From: CAZLLE01 sp964560425
GTDB lineage: Bacteria; Campylobacterota; Campylobacteria; Campylobacterales; QNZT01
Length of the DNA stretch: 64,000 nucleotides
Direction of reading: 5' to 3'
Assembly (NCBI GenBank): GCA_964560425.1
Contig: CAZLLE010000103.1
Coordinates: 22,243-86,242, forward strand
Part shown: piece by piece, positions 43,475 through 52,429 of the stretch
Layout of the letters: the number at the start of each line of letters is the position of its first letter
Numbering within the stretch: position 1 is the stretch's first letter
Notes under the pieces: model-generated
What the model saw: the letters and a program-made list of their open reading frames with translations, nothing else
Databases searched by the model: none
Told to the model about the DNA's origin: nothing
Program-made: the position numbers and the translations under genes

Positions 43475-45967
43475 TTGGTTTTATACGATAAAAATCACAA
43501 ATTCATAGGAATTAGTTCAAAAACACTTAGTTATTTAGGATACGAAGATATCAAAGAGTTTTCATCAGTACATAGTGATTTTGCCAATATACTTGTTAAT
43601 CAAGAGGGATATATATATAATTTTAGTAACTTTTCATGGATAGACTTTATACTCTATAGTGGCTCTCCAAATAAGAGTGCATTAGCCACCTTAAAAAATG
43701 GACGAGAAGTAGAGGTAAAACTTAGCATAGAGGAGATATATCTACCACAAGAGATTAATGGCAATAGCAGTTTTTTTGCTGTTCATGTTACTGGTGAAGT
43801 AGATGTAGGTGAAGAGAGTTATGAACATACTGCACCAAAAGGTATTTTTAATCTAGACAACCTAATGCCAACAACAGATAAAGAAAATAATAAATTAGAA
43901 CCTCAACGAATAGAAGATCCAAAACCAATTGAAACTCTTAACAATAATGATTATAAACTAGATATACCACAACCAATACAAACAAATGAGTTTGAAAATA
44001 GAGAATTTATTCTGGATAGCTCTTTTGAAGAACAAGTTAACCCCACCCCTCAACCAAAAGAGGAGACAAAAAAAGAAGATATACCTACAAACTTTGTAGA
44101 ACCAATAATTGGAAAAGAGATTCAACTAGAAACTAAAGTAGAAGATAAGAGAAGTGAAAAGGATGATTTTCAACTAAACTTCCTAAAAACAGAAAAACAA
44201 GAGCTTCCTACCTCAGAACCAAAAGATAAGATAATAACTCCAATTGAAGAGGAGAAAAAAAGTACCAAAGATGATTTTCAATTCAACTTCTTAAAACCAG
44301 AAAAACAAGAAAAGCCTATCTTAGAACCAAAAGAGGAGACAGAAGAGCTCTCTCTAAATTTTTTGAAACCAACAACTCAAAAAGAGACTCAACCAGAGCC
44401 TAAGATAGAAGAAGTAAAAAATAGTGAAGATGATCTTCAACTAAACTTCTTAAAAACAGAAAAACAAGAAGAGCCTAAAGTAGAAGTAAAAGAGGAGATA
44501 GTAACTCCAATAGAAGAAAAAAGTACCAAAGATGATTTTCAACTAAACTTCCTAAAAACAGAAGAAGAGAAAACTATTACACCACCCAAAGATGAAGTAG
44601 TAGTTCAAAAAAAGGAGGAAGAGAAAGCAGAAGAGCTATCTTTAAATTTCTTAAAGCCAGAAAATGAAGAAAAAATTCCATCAAAGCCTAAAGAAGAGGA
44701 TAAAAAAAGTGGTGAAGATGATTTTCAACTAAACATCCTAAAAACAGACAAACAAGGGGAGTCTATCTCTCAACAAAAAGTGGAGATAGCAAATCCTACA
44801 GAAGAACAAAGTGTTGAAGATGATTTTCAACTAAACTTCCTAAAAACAGACAAACAAGAAGAGATAGTAAATACAATAAAAAAAGAGGAAAAAAAAGAAG
44901 AACTCTCCCTAAATTTCTTAAAACCGACAACAGAAAAAGAGATTCAAACAGAACCTAAAATAGAAGAGAAAAAAGGTATCAAAGAGGAAGAAGATTTTCA
45001 ATTTAATTTTCTAGAGACAGAAAAACAAGAAGAACCTATTACTCAAGAAAAAGAGGAGATAATAGATCCAAAAGTGGAAGAAAAAAGTATTGAAGAGGAA
45101 GAAGATTTTAGACTTAATTTTTTGAGATCAAATCCCTATAAAGAAGATAGTGAAGATATTAAAGAGGATACTTTAACACCAAAATCTGAAGAGTCTAAAG
45201 AGGGGATGGTTCAATTCAACTTTTTGCAAAACCTAAACACAGAAACTGAAGAACAGACAATAGATACAGATCAAAAAGAGCAACTTATTAACCAAATTAA
45301 AAATGATATTAAAGAGATAGATACAAAAGAAGATCCAATAAAAGAGGATTCTCAAACTGGTCTAAAATCTCTATCAAGTAGCTTAAAATCAATATTTTCA
45401 AGAGGAGAAAAAGAGAACAAAAAAGAGGAGACAACAGCAAATTTTTCTCTAAAATCAGAACAGAAAAATATAAATCAACAAAATAGAGACTCTCTAGAAG
45501 ATACATCTATAAATATCATGAATCAACCATTAGAAGAGATAGAGTCAAACTTAAACTTAGATTTGAATGAACCATTAATTCAAGAAAGCAGTGAATTAGC
45601 AACAGTAAAAAAGAGTAAACCAAAAATAGAGATTCAACCACAAAACATATCTGTAGAGTTACAAAATTTAGGACTTACACAAGAGGATGAGTATGATCTG
45701 ATTAATGATTTTGTAAATGATATTAGTGTTCATCTAAATCTATTTAATAAGCTAATCGCTAATAAAAATTTTGATCAAGCACAATATTCTCTTATCAAAG
45801 TAAAAAGTTCTGCCGAAATTTTAAATTTAGATGCTATAATCATCAGCCTAAATGGTATAAAAGAAGCATGCGATAGGAAAGATGAACAAAATATCAAAGA
45901 ACTTAACCTTCATCTAGAAAATCAAGTACAACAACTAAGAGACTATCTAAAAAACGCTACAATTTGA
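43475..45967 (+). CDS. Repeat-rich scaffold protein: PAS-like start, twelve NFL-type motifs, Hpt-like end
   Basis: An 830-residue acidic protein. The TTG start is 6 bases after AGGAG. Residues about 1-95 look PAS-like (VLYDKNHKFIGISSKTLSYLGYED). About 229-588 is a low-complexity, probably disordered region rich in E, K, P and T with twelve copies of a short motif of the form [FL][QSR][LF]N[FI]L. The last 95 residues form a helical bundle resembling a histidine phosphotransfer domain, but the phosphohistidine position (SLIKVKSSAEIL) holds isoleucine. The hybrid kinase follows 25 bases later. It may gather many copies of one partner; no family name is known to me. Confidence 0.7.
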   Translation: MVLYDKNHKFIGISSKTLSYLGYEDIKEFSSVHSDFANILVNQEGYIYNFSNFSWIDFILYSGSPNKSALATLKNGREVEVKLSIEEIYLPQEINGNSSFFAVHVTGEVDVGEESYEHTAPKGIFNLDNLMPTTDKENNKLEPQRIEDPKPIETLNNNDYKLDIPQPIQTNEFENREFILDSSFEEQVNPTPQPKEETKKEDIPTNFVEPIIGKEIQLETKVEDKRSEKDDFQLNFLKTEKQELPTSEPKDKIITPIEEEKKSTKDDFQFNFLKPEKQEKPILEPKEETEELSLNFLKPTTQKETQPEPKIEEVKNSEDDLQLNFLKTEKQEEPKVEVKEEIVTPIEEKSTKDDFQLNFLKTEEEKTITPPKDEVVVQKKEEEKAEELSLNFLKPENEEKIPSKPKEEDKKSGEDDFQLNILKTDKQGESISQQKVEIANPTEEQSVEDDFQLNFLKTDKQEEIVNTIKKEEKKEELSLNFLKPTTEKEIQTEPKIEEKKGIKEEEDFQFNFLETEKQEEPITQEKEEIIDPKVEEKSIEEEEDFRLNFLRSNPYKEDSEDIKEDTLTPKSEESKEGMVQFNFLQNLNTETEEQTIDTDQKEQLINQIKNDIKEIDTKEDPIKEDSQTGLKSLSSSLKSIFSRGEKENKKEETTANFSLKSEQKNINQQNRDSLEDTSINIMNQPLEEIESNLNLDLNEPLIQESSELATVKKSKPKIEIQPQNISVELQNLGLTQEDEYDLINDFVNDISVHLNLFNKLIANKNFDQAQYSLIKVKSSAEILNLDAIIISLNGIKEACDRKDEQNIKELNLHLENQVQQLRDYLKNATI
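44161..45240 (+). repeat. Twelve degenerate short-motif repeats inside the scaffold gene
   Basis: Alternating protein motifs: DDFQLNFLKTEKQ type and EELSLNFLKPTTE type, then FNFLETEKQ, FRLNFLRSN and VQFNFLQNL variants at the end. Spacing is about 20-40 residues. Codons differ between copies, so selection seems to keep the protein motif rather than the DNA sequence. Confidence 0.85.
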
Positions 45968-45992
45968 CCAAAAATTTTTGGAGTAATAATAG

Positions 45993-48900
45993 ATGAAAAT
46001 AAAAAGTAATCTGAAGTTAATAACAATAATTCCTATTTTGTTATTAACTATACTCTCTAGCTACCTTTTATATGATGCTTATATTAAATATGAGAGCGTA
46101 AAAGGGACACAGAGATATCTTAATGAGAATAGAATCCTCAAAACACTCTCTCAGCAGTTATTGACAGAGAGAGGCTTAAGCACGCTGTACCTTCTTGAAA
46201 AAAAAGAACAAACAAAAGAGTTACTTAAAAAGCAGAGAGTTAGTAGTGACAATGCAATTAACTCAATTATGCGTTTATATAATAGTAATACACTAAATAA
46301 AACACAATTTCGTATTATAAATAAACTCAAAAAACTGATATTAAAACGAGAAAAAGTTGATAATGCGACTATTACCTTCGATGCTCTATACTCATATTTT
46401 GATACACTAAATTCAGATACCCTTAAACAATTAAGAAAAATCTCAATCTCTTCAAATAATTCAAAACTAGATAATCTTTCAAGAGATTATGCAAATAGTG
46501 TTGCACTTATACAATCTATTGCAAATGAGAGAGATTATATATCTAATATCATAAAAAAAGATCTAAAAAAAGATCCATTTTCACTAATAAATCTTTTCAA
46601 AAATGGACAAATTGCACCAATACTAAATCATCTATCTCCACAAATCAAAAAAAATCTAAATTCTCAAAAATTTAAAGATGCACTAAAAGAGACAAGAGAG
46701 ATAAAAAGATCTATACTTGAAGGCAAAAATAGTCAAGATATAAATATCATCAACTGGTTTGCAAAAGAGAGTAGAAAAATTTCAGAAATTAATAAAGTAT
46801 CCAATGAAATCAGTAGTGAAATAGAGATAACATCAGAAAAAGAGAGACAAAAAGTCTATATACAAGCAGCCATTGCACTACTTTTACTCCTTTTGAGCTT
46901 CTACATGATCTATATCTACAAAAAACTCTATAGTTATCTAAATAGCACAAAAGGGTTAGAGGGTATCTTAAATAAAATTCTTGATTATGCTCTTATTGAT
47001 GAGAGTATAGATTTAGGAACTATAGAGGGAGTTAATAAAACATATTCACTCATAGAGGATACTGTAAGTAAAATTGCCATAGAGAAGAAAAAAGCAGAGA
47101 GAGCTAATGCTGCTAAGAGCATATTTTTGGCGAATATGTCACATGAGATACGAACACCTATTAATGGTATTATCGGTTTTACAGAACTACTCAAAAAGAG
47201 TAAGCTCAAAGAAGATGAGAGAGAGTATGTAAATATTATAGACAAAAGTACAGAAAATCTCTTGGAGATAATAAATAATATCCTAGATTTATCCAAAATA
47301 GAGAGTAAAAAAATAGAGGTAGATGATGTACTATTTTCACCTGTTGAAGAGATTGAAAATATTGTAGAGGTATATAAGCCAAAAGCGGCAAACAAAGAGA
47401 TAAATCTTTCACTTCTAATTGATAGTGGATTTGATAACTACCTTCTTGGAGATATTGGCAAAATAAAAGAGGTATTACTAAATCTAATCAGTAATGCTGT
47501 CAAATTTACACCTACAGGTGGACAAATCACAATATTAATCAAAAATATTAGCTCATACACTCAAGACCACCAAAAAATCTATTTTGAAGTAAGCGATTCT
47601 GGTATTGGTATGAGTAGACAAGAGATGAAGGATATTTTTAATGCCTTCTCACAAGCTGACTCAACTATTACAAGAAAGTATGGGGGAACAGGACTAGGTC
47701 TTACTATATCTTCAAACTATATATCTGTTATGGGTGGAAAATTAGAGGTTTTTAGTCAAAAAGATCATGGTAGTAATTTCTTCTTTACACTTGAATTCAA
47801 AAAAGAGAAACCAATCAAATCTATCTCAAAAAATAGATTTCCAAATCTCTCTGTACTACTTTTAAGTGAATCTATAGGGGATAAACTAACAGAAAACTTA
47901 TCTCATAATCTAGACTATTTTGGAGCAAAAGTTAAGCCATTAACCAAATCTCAACTTAGAGATGTAGCCAAAAAACTAAAAACACAGCTATTAATTGCTC
48001 AAAAAAAGTGGATATCACCAAAAGATATCATGACATTAAACAATTTGGATATACCAACTATTCTTATTCTTCCAACAAAAGAGCATCTAAAAACAAAAGA
48101 TTATCAAAGTAATAAAATATTTCCAATTGTAGAACCTCTTAGTTTGGAGAAGTTTTCAAATCTTATAGCAGAGATAAATCGTATTTTTGATTTTAAAAAT
48201 CATACAACTATAGAAAAAAATCAAACACAAAAGAAGACAAATAGAGTCCTTGTAGCAGAAGACAACGAAATAAATCAAAAATTAATCACTAAAAATATTG
48301 AAAATTTTGGATTAGAAGTAATAACTGTAGACGATGGAAAAGAGGCTGTATATGTAACTAAAACTAATACTTTTGATATTATCTTTATGGATATTGCAAT
48401 GCCTGTAATGGATGGTGTAACCGCTACAAAAGAGATTTTGGAGTATGAGAGAGTCAATAACTTAAATCATACACCAATTATAGCCCTCACCGCCAATGCA
48501 TTAAAGGGAGATAGAGAAAAATTTTTAAATGATGGACTTGATGACTACATTGCAAAACCAGCAAAAGAGAGAGATCTAAGAGATGTTTTGATCAAATATG
48601 ATATTATCAATGATGATAGTGAAAAAATATTATATGATCAAAAAAATATATTTTCATCTTCCAAACCAATTGAGATTCACAAAACAAAAGATAGTTCAAA
48701 AGAGAGATCTAAACAGAGTATAAAAGATATACTTATATTCAAAAAGAGCAAAGTAGAGACCAAAATTTTTGAAAAAGTTTTGAAAAAAAACTATAACAAT
48801 ATAGATACTGCAAATAACTTAGATGATTTTTACTATCTACTAGATACTAATGAATATAGAGCTATTATGTTAGATAAAGAGATACCTGAACTAGATATTG

Positions 48901-49067
48901 AACGATTCTTCAAAAAAATTAAAAATAGAGAACAAACAGCAGTTTTACTCTTTAGAAGTTTTGATTCAATTATAGATGATGATATCAGAAGAAAATTTGA
49001 TGAAGTACTCATAAATAGTGCAGATCAAGCATATCTAAAAACTATTTTAGATAACTATCTCTCATAA
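45993..49067 (+). CDS. Hybrid histidine kinase with two receiver domains and a NIT-like sensor
   Basis: A 1024-residue membrane kinase. TM1 is about 9-28, TM2 about 288-306. The periplasmic sensor between them is helical and has the LLTERGLSTLYL segment of nitrate/nitrite-sensing (NIT) domains. HisKA has MSHEIRTPINGI (about 381), the ATPase DSGIGM and GGTGLGLTIS. A degenerate receiver-like unit at about 625-730 is followed by a true receiver (LVAEDNEINQ, phosphoacceptor in FMDIAMPVMDG, about 798) and a second receiver-like domain at about 910-1020 lacking the full acidic pocket. It follows the scaffold gene, whose Hpt-like end lacks His. Confidence 0.88.
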   Translation: MKIKSNLKLITIIPILLLTILSSYLLYDAYIKYESVKGTQRYLNENRILKTLSQQLLTERGLSTLYLLEKKEQTKELLKKQRVSSDNAINSIMRLYNSNTLNKTQFRIINKLKKLILKREKVDNATITFDALYSYFDTLNSDTLKQLRKISISSNNSKLDNLSRDYANSVALIQSIANERDYISNIIKKDLKKDPFSLINLFKNGQIAPILNHLSPQIKKNLNSQKFKDALKETREIKRSILEGKNSQDINIINWFAKESRKISEINKVSNEISSEIEITSEKERQKVYIQAAIALLLLLLSFYMIYIYKKLYSYLNSTKGLEGILNKILDYALIDESIDLGTIEGVNKTYSLIEDTVSKIAIEKKKAERANAAKSIFLANMSHEIRTPINGIIGFTELLKKSKLKEDEREYVNIIDKSTENLLEIINNILDLSKIESKKIEVDDVLFSPVEEIENIVEVYKPKAANKEINLSLLIDSGFDNYLLGDIGKIKEVLLNLISNAVKFTPTGGQITILIKNISSYTQDHQKIYFEVSDSGIGMSRQEMKDIFNAFSQADSTITRKYGGTGLGLTISSNYISVMGGKLEVFSQKDHGSNFFFTLEFKKEKPIKSISKNRFPNLSVLLLSESIGDKLTENLSHNLDYFGAKVKPLTKSQLRDVAKKLKTQLLIAQKKWISPKDIMTLNNLDIPTILILPTKEHLKTKDYQSNKIFPIVEPLSLEKFSNLIAEINRIFDFKNHTTIEKNQTQKKTNRVLVAEDNEINQKLITKNIENFGLEVITVDDGKEAVYVTKTNTFDIIFMDIAMPVMDGVTATKEILEYERVNNLNHTPIIALTANALKGDREKFLNDGLDDYIAKPAKERDLRDVLIKYDIINDDSEKILYDQKNIFSSSKPIEIHKTKDSSKERSKQSIKDILIFKKSKVETKIFEKVLKKNYNNIDTANNLDDFYYLLDTNEYRAIMLDKEIPELDIERFFKKIKNREQTAVLLFRSFDSIIDDDIRRKFDEVLINSADQAYLKTILDNYLS

Positions 49068-49068
49068 A

Positions 49069-49638
49069 TTGATATATATCATTACAGCCCTAAAAGTGGA
49101 GGCAACTCCACTAATAGTGCATCTAAACCTAGAGAAAATCAGATCCAAACCTTTTGAAATCTACTCAAATCAAAATATAATCCTCATTATTTCAGGTATA
49201 GGAAATATAAATATAGCAATAGCAACCACCTACCTTTTATCAACATTTCAAACAGCTAAAAGTGATAAGATATATAATATAGGAATATGTGGAAGTAAAT
49301 CTACCAATAATGATATTGGAGAACTTTATACCATCAAAAAGATAGTAAATCAATCAACAAACAAAGTAGTACACATAACCAACAATTCAGATACAAGAGA
49401 GGAAAGTATTACTACTACTCCAATTGCTCAAAATAGTTCTCATAAAATCAAAACCAATCTAGTAGATATGGAGAGTTTTGGATTTTATTCTAGTGCAAAA
49501 CTATTTTTACCAAAAGAGAGTATCATGATAATCAAGATAGTTTCTGATAAAGTTGATGATACTATTTTGGGTAAAAATATAATATACTCTCTACTAGAGA
49601 ATAAGATAGAGGAGATAAAATCATTAATGCTCTTATAA
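49069..49638 (+). CDS. MTA/SAH nucleosidase-like protein
   Basis: A 189-residue member of the nucleoside phosphorylase fold, shorter than typical MTAN (about 230). Seen are TALKVEATPLI (matching the Glu of GAMxxE), ISGIGNINIAIATTYLL, LVDMESFGFYSSAKL (ribose-binding ME) and IVSDKVDD, with the catalytic-type aspartate. So key residues seem kept although the middle is reduced. It starts at TTG one base after the kinase stop with no clear ribosome site, so re-initiation is likely. Substrate unknown. Confidence 0.7.
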   Translation: MIYIITALKVEATPLIVHLNLEKIRSKPFEIYSNQNIILIISGIGNINIAIATTYLLSTFQTAKSDKIYNIGICGSKSTNNDIGELYTIKKIVNQSTNKVVHITNNSDTREESITTTPIAQNSSHKIKTNLVDMESFGFYSSAKLFLPKESIMIIKIVSDKVDDTILGKNIIYSLLENKIEEIKSLMLL

Positions 49639-50306
49639 CTGGTGCATCTAGTGGAATAGGATTAGAGTGTGTCAAAAAGCTTATTAAGTTAAATTATAAA
49701 GTTTATGGAGTTGCAAGAGATTTTACAAAATGTAAATTTTCAGATCCAAATTTTATAAAAGTTGAATCCAATCTAACAGTAAATCAAGAGTTTCCACAAA
49801 TTAAAGATATCTCCATCTTAATAAACTGTGCAGGTGTCGGATATTTTGAACCTCATGAAGAGCTAAGTATAAAACAGATCAAAGAGATGATCAATCTAAA
49901 CCTCACTGCTCCACTACTACTAAGTAGATACTTTTTGAGAGATCTCAAAAAAAATAGCGGATATATTTTCAATATCAACTCAATTTCAGGAGTTGAACCA
50001 GCACCATTTGGAGCAGTTTATGGAGCAACAAAAGCAGGACTCAAACACTTTAGCACTTCACTATTCAAAGAGGCAAGAAAAAGTGGATTAAAAGTAATTA
50101 ATATCAATCCAGATATTACAAAAACTCCATTTTTTGATAATCTACATTTTAAAGAGTCTAATAATCCATTGAGCTACATAGCACCTCAAGATATAGCACA
50201 AATAATTGAAGATATCCTATCACTAAGAGAAGGTACTGTTATTACAGACATCACAATCCAACCACAAAAATTTCAGATACAAAAGAAAAAAAAAATAACT
50301 CTATAA
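49623..50306 (+). CDS. Short-chain dehydrogenase/reductase, apparent ATT (or ATC) start
   Basis: A 227-residue SDR. It opens with NALITGASSGIGLECV (NAD(P)-binding TGxxxGIG), then INCAGVGY, the serine SISG and catalytic YGATKAG. No ATG, GTG or TTG lies in frame between the upstream TAA and ATG 49887, which would remove the whole cofactor site. ATC 49620 and ATT 49623 lie 5 and 8 bases after AGAGGAG, so one of these is the probable start; it overlaps the nucleosidase-like gene by 16 bases. Substrate unknown. Confidence 0.78.
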   Translation: MNALITGASSGIGLECVKKLIKLNYKVYGVARDFTKCKFSDPNFIKVESNLTVNQEFPQIKDISILINCAGVGYFEPHEELSIKQIKEMINLNLTAPLLLSRYFLRDLKKNSGYIFNINSISGVEPAPFGAVYGATKAGLKHFSTSLFKEARKSGLKVININPDITKTPFFDNLHFKESNNPLSYIAPQDIAQIIEDILSLREGTVITDITIQPQKFQIQKKKKITL

Positions 50307-50359
50307 CCATTATTGGATACAATACCATCTAAAAATTTTTCCTAGAAAGTCTACTTAAC

Positions 50360-52429
50360 ATGAAAATCATAGATAATATAAAACTAACAGGTGATAACCT
50401 AGAACAAAAAAGAGAAGAGATTAGAGACTATTTTATAAATAGTTGGGAAGCTTATGAAAAACTTTTTGAAATTATCAAAGATGAACGGGCTTATTATCAA
50501 AAAGCAAACAATCTTAGACACCCTATTATCTTCTATTTTGGACATACTGCTACATTTTTTATCAATAAACTCATATTAGCCAAAATCATAGACAAGAGAG
50601 TTAATCCAAAATTGGAATCTATTTTTGCTGTTGGTGTTGATGAGATGAGTTGGGATGATTTAGATGAAAAAAACTACGATTGGGCTTCACTTCAAGAGAC
50701 AAAAGAGTATCGAAATCTTGTCAAAAATAGAATACTTAATCTCATAGATAATTTACCACTTACACTACCAATATCTTGGGATTCTCCATTTTGGGTTATA
50801 TTAATGGGAATAGAACATGAGAAAATACATTTAGAGACATCTTCTGTGCTTATTAGAGAGTTACCTATAGAATTTATTACAAAATCATCTGTTTGGAAAA
50901 TAGATAAAGAGGATAAAATAGTACCAAAAAATAAACTAATCCCTATCAAAGAGGGAGAAGTAAAACAAAACAAAACAAAAAATAGTGATTATTATGGTTG
51001 GGACAATGAATATGGCACTCATGAAGCCTCTGTTTCAAACTTTAAAGCTTCTAAATTTTTGGTAAGCAATAGTGAATTTCTAGAGTTTGTAAAAGATGGA
51101 GGATATCAAACAGATAGATATTGGGAAGAGGAAGGAAGAGAGTGGAAAAACTACACAAAAGTAACCCATCCAAAATTTTGGATCAAGGAAGGAAATGAGT
51201 ATAAATTAAGAGATATTGACCAAATTATCCCCCTACTTCTTAGTCATCCTGTAGAAGTCAACTATCATGAAGCCAAAGCATATTGTAATTGGCTTTCTCA
51301 GAAATTGGATAAAAATTTACGACTTCCTACTGAAGATGAGTGGTATAGACTAATTCAAACCAATGAGACAAAAGAAGCAAATATAAATTTGAAAAATCTA
51401 TCTACAACACCTATAGATAAATTTCCTCATGGAGAATTTTATGATTTGAGAGGAAATGTATGGCAATGGACTCAAACAGCTATATACCCTTATGAGGGGT
51501 TTGAAGTTCACCCAATTTATGATGATTTTACAACTCCAACATTTGATACCAAACACAACCTCATAAAAGGAGGCTCTTTTATAAGTACAGGAAATGAGAT
51601 CTTATTATCAGCAAGATACGCCTTTAGAAGACACTTCTATCAACATGCAGGTTTTAGATATGTAGAGAGTGATTATCAAGAAGAGAGTAAAAATAATATT
51701 TATGAGAGTGACTCTCTTGTATCTCAATATATAGAGTTTGGCTGGGGAAAGGAGTATTTTGGAGTAGCAAATTATCCATCTACTTGTGCATCTTTGGCAC
51801 TATCTTTCATGAAAGATAGACCCAAAAAAAGAGCTTTAGATATTGGATGTGCTATTGGTAGAAGTAGTTTTGAATTAGCAAGAGAATTTGAAGAGGTAAC
51901 AGGATTAGATTTTACTGCTCGTTTTATATCTATGGCAGATAAGATGAAAAGTGATAAAAAGCTAAATTTTACAACCACTATAGAGGGTGATTTAGTAGAG
52001 TATAAAAGCACTTATTTAAAAGATTTTGATCTAGAAAAAGAGGCTCAAAAAGTAGAATTTTGGCAAGGAGATGCTTGTAATCTCAAACCAGTTTATAAAG
52101 ATTATGATCTTATCTTTGCAGGAAATTTAATAGATAGATTATATAATCCAAAACACTTTTTAGACGATATTTCACACAGATTAAATAGTGGAGGACTCTT
52201 TATTATGACTAGCCCATACACATGGCTAGAAGAGTTTACTCCTAAAGAGGAATGGATTGGAGGCTATAAAAAAGATGGTGAAAATTTTACAACGCTAGAT
52301 GGATTAAAGATAATTTTGGATAAAGACTTTAAATTAGTAGAGAGTAGAGATATACCTTTTGTAATTAGAGAAACAAAAAGAAAATATCAACATACTATTG
52401 CACAAATGAGCGTATGGGAGAAGAGATGA
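50360..52429 (+). CDS. ovoA: 5-histidylcysteine sulfoxide synthase OvoA with methyltransferase domain
   Basis: A 689-residue enzyme of ovothiol synthesis that joins cysteine sulfur to C5 of histidine. The DinB-like domain carries the iron-binding HEKIHLE (HxxxHxE, about 153-159) and an earlier RHPIIFYFGH histidine. The FGE-like domain spans about 200-430 (YHEAKAYCNWLSQ, RLPTEDEWYR, LRGNVWQW, FRRHFYQHAGFRY). The C-terminal methyltransferase (about 465-689, LDIGCAIGRSSFELA) would methylate the histidine ring. The next gene, a PLP lyase, overlaps by 4 bases. Confidence 0.92.
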   Translation: MKIIDNIKLTGDNLEQKREEIRDYFINSWEAYEKLFEIIKDERAYYQKANNLRHPIIFYFGHTATFFINKLILAKIIDKRVNPKLESIFAVGVDEMSWDDLDEKNYDWASLQETKEYRNLVKNRILNLIDNLPLTLPISWDSPFWVILMGIEHEKIHLETSSVLIRELPIEFITKSSVWKIDKEDKIVPKNKLIPIKEGEVKQNKTKNSDYYGWDNEYGTHEASVSNFKASKFLVSNSEFLEFVKDGGYQTDRYWEEEGREWKNYTKVTHPKFWIKEGNEYKLRDIDQIIPLLLSHPVEVNYHEAKAYCNWLSQKLDKNLRLPTEDEWYRLIQTNETKEANINLKNLSTTPIDKFPHGEFYDLRGNVWQWTQTAIYPYEGFEVHPIYDDFTTPTFDTKHNLIKGGSFISTGNEILLSARYAFRRHFYQHAGFRYVESDYQEESKNNIYESDSLVSQYIEFGWGKEYFGVANYPSTCASLALSFMKDRPKKRALDIGCAIGRSSFELAREFEEVTGLDFTARFISMADKMKSDKKLNFTTTIEGDLVEYKSTYLKDFDLEKEAQKVEFWQGDACNLKPVYKDYDLIFAGNLIDRLYNPKHFLDDISHRLNSGGLFIMTSPYTWLEEFTPKEEWIGGYKKDGENFTTLDGLKIILDKDFKLVESRDIPFVIRETKRKYQHTIAQMSVWEKR

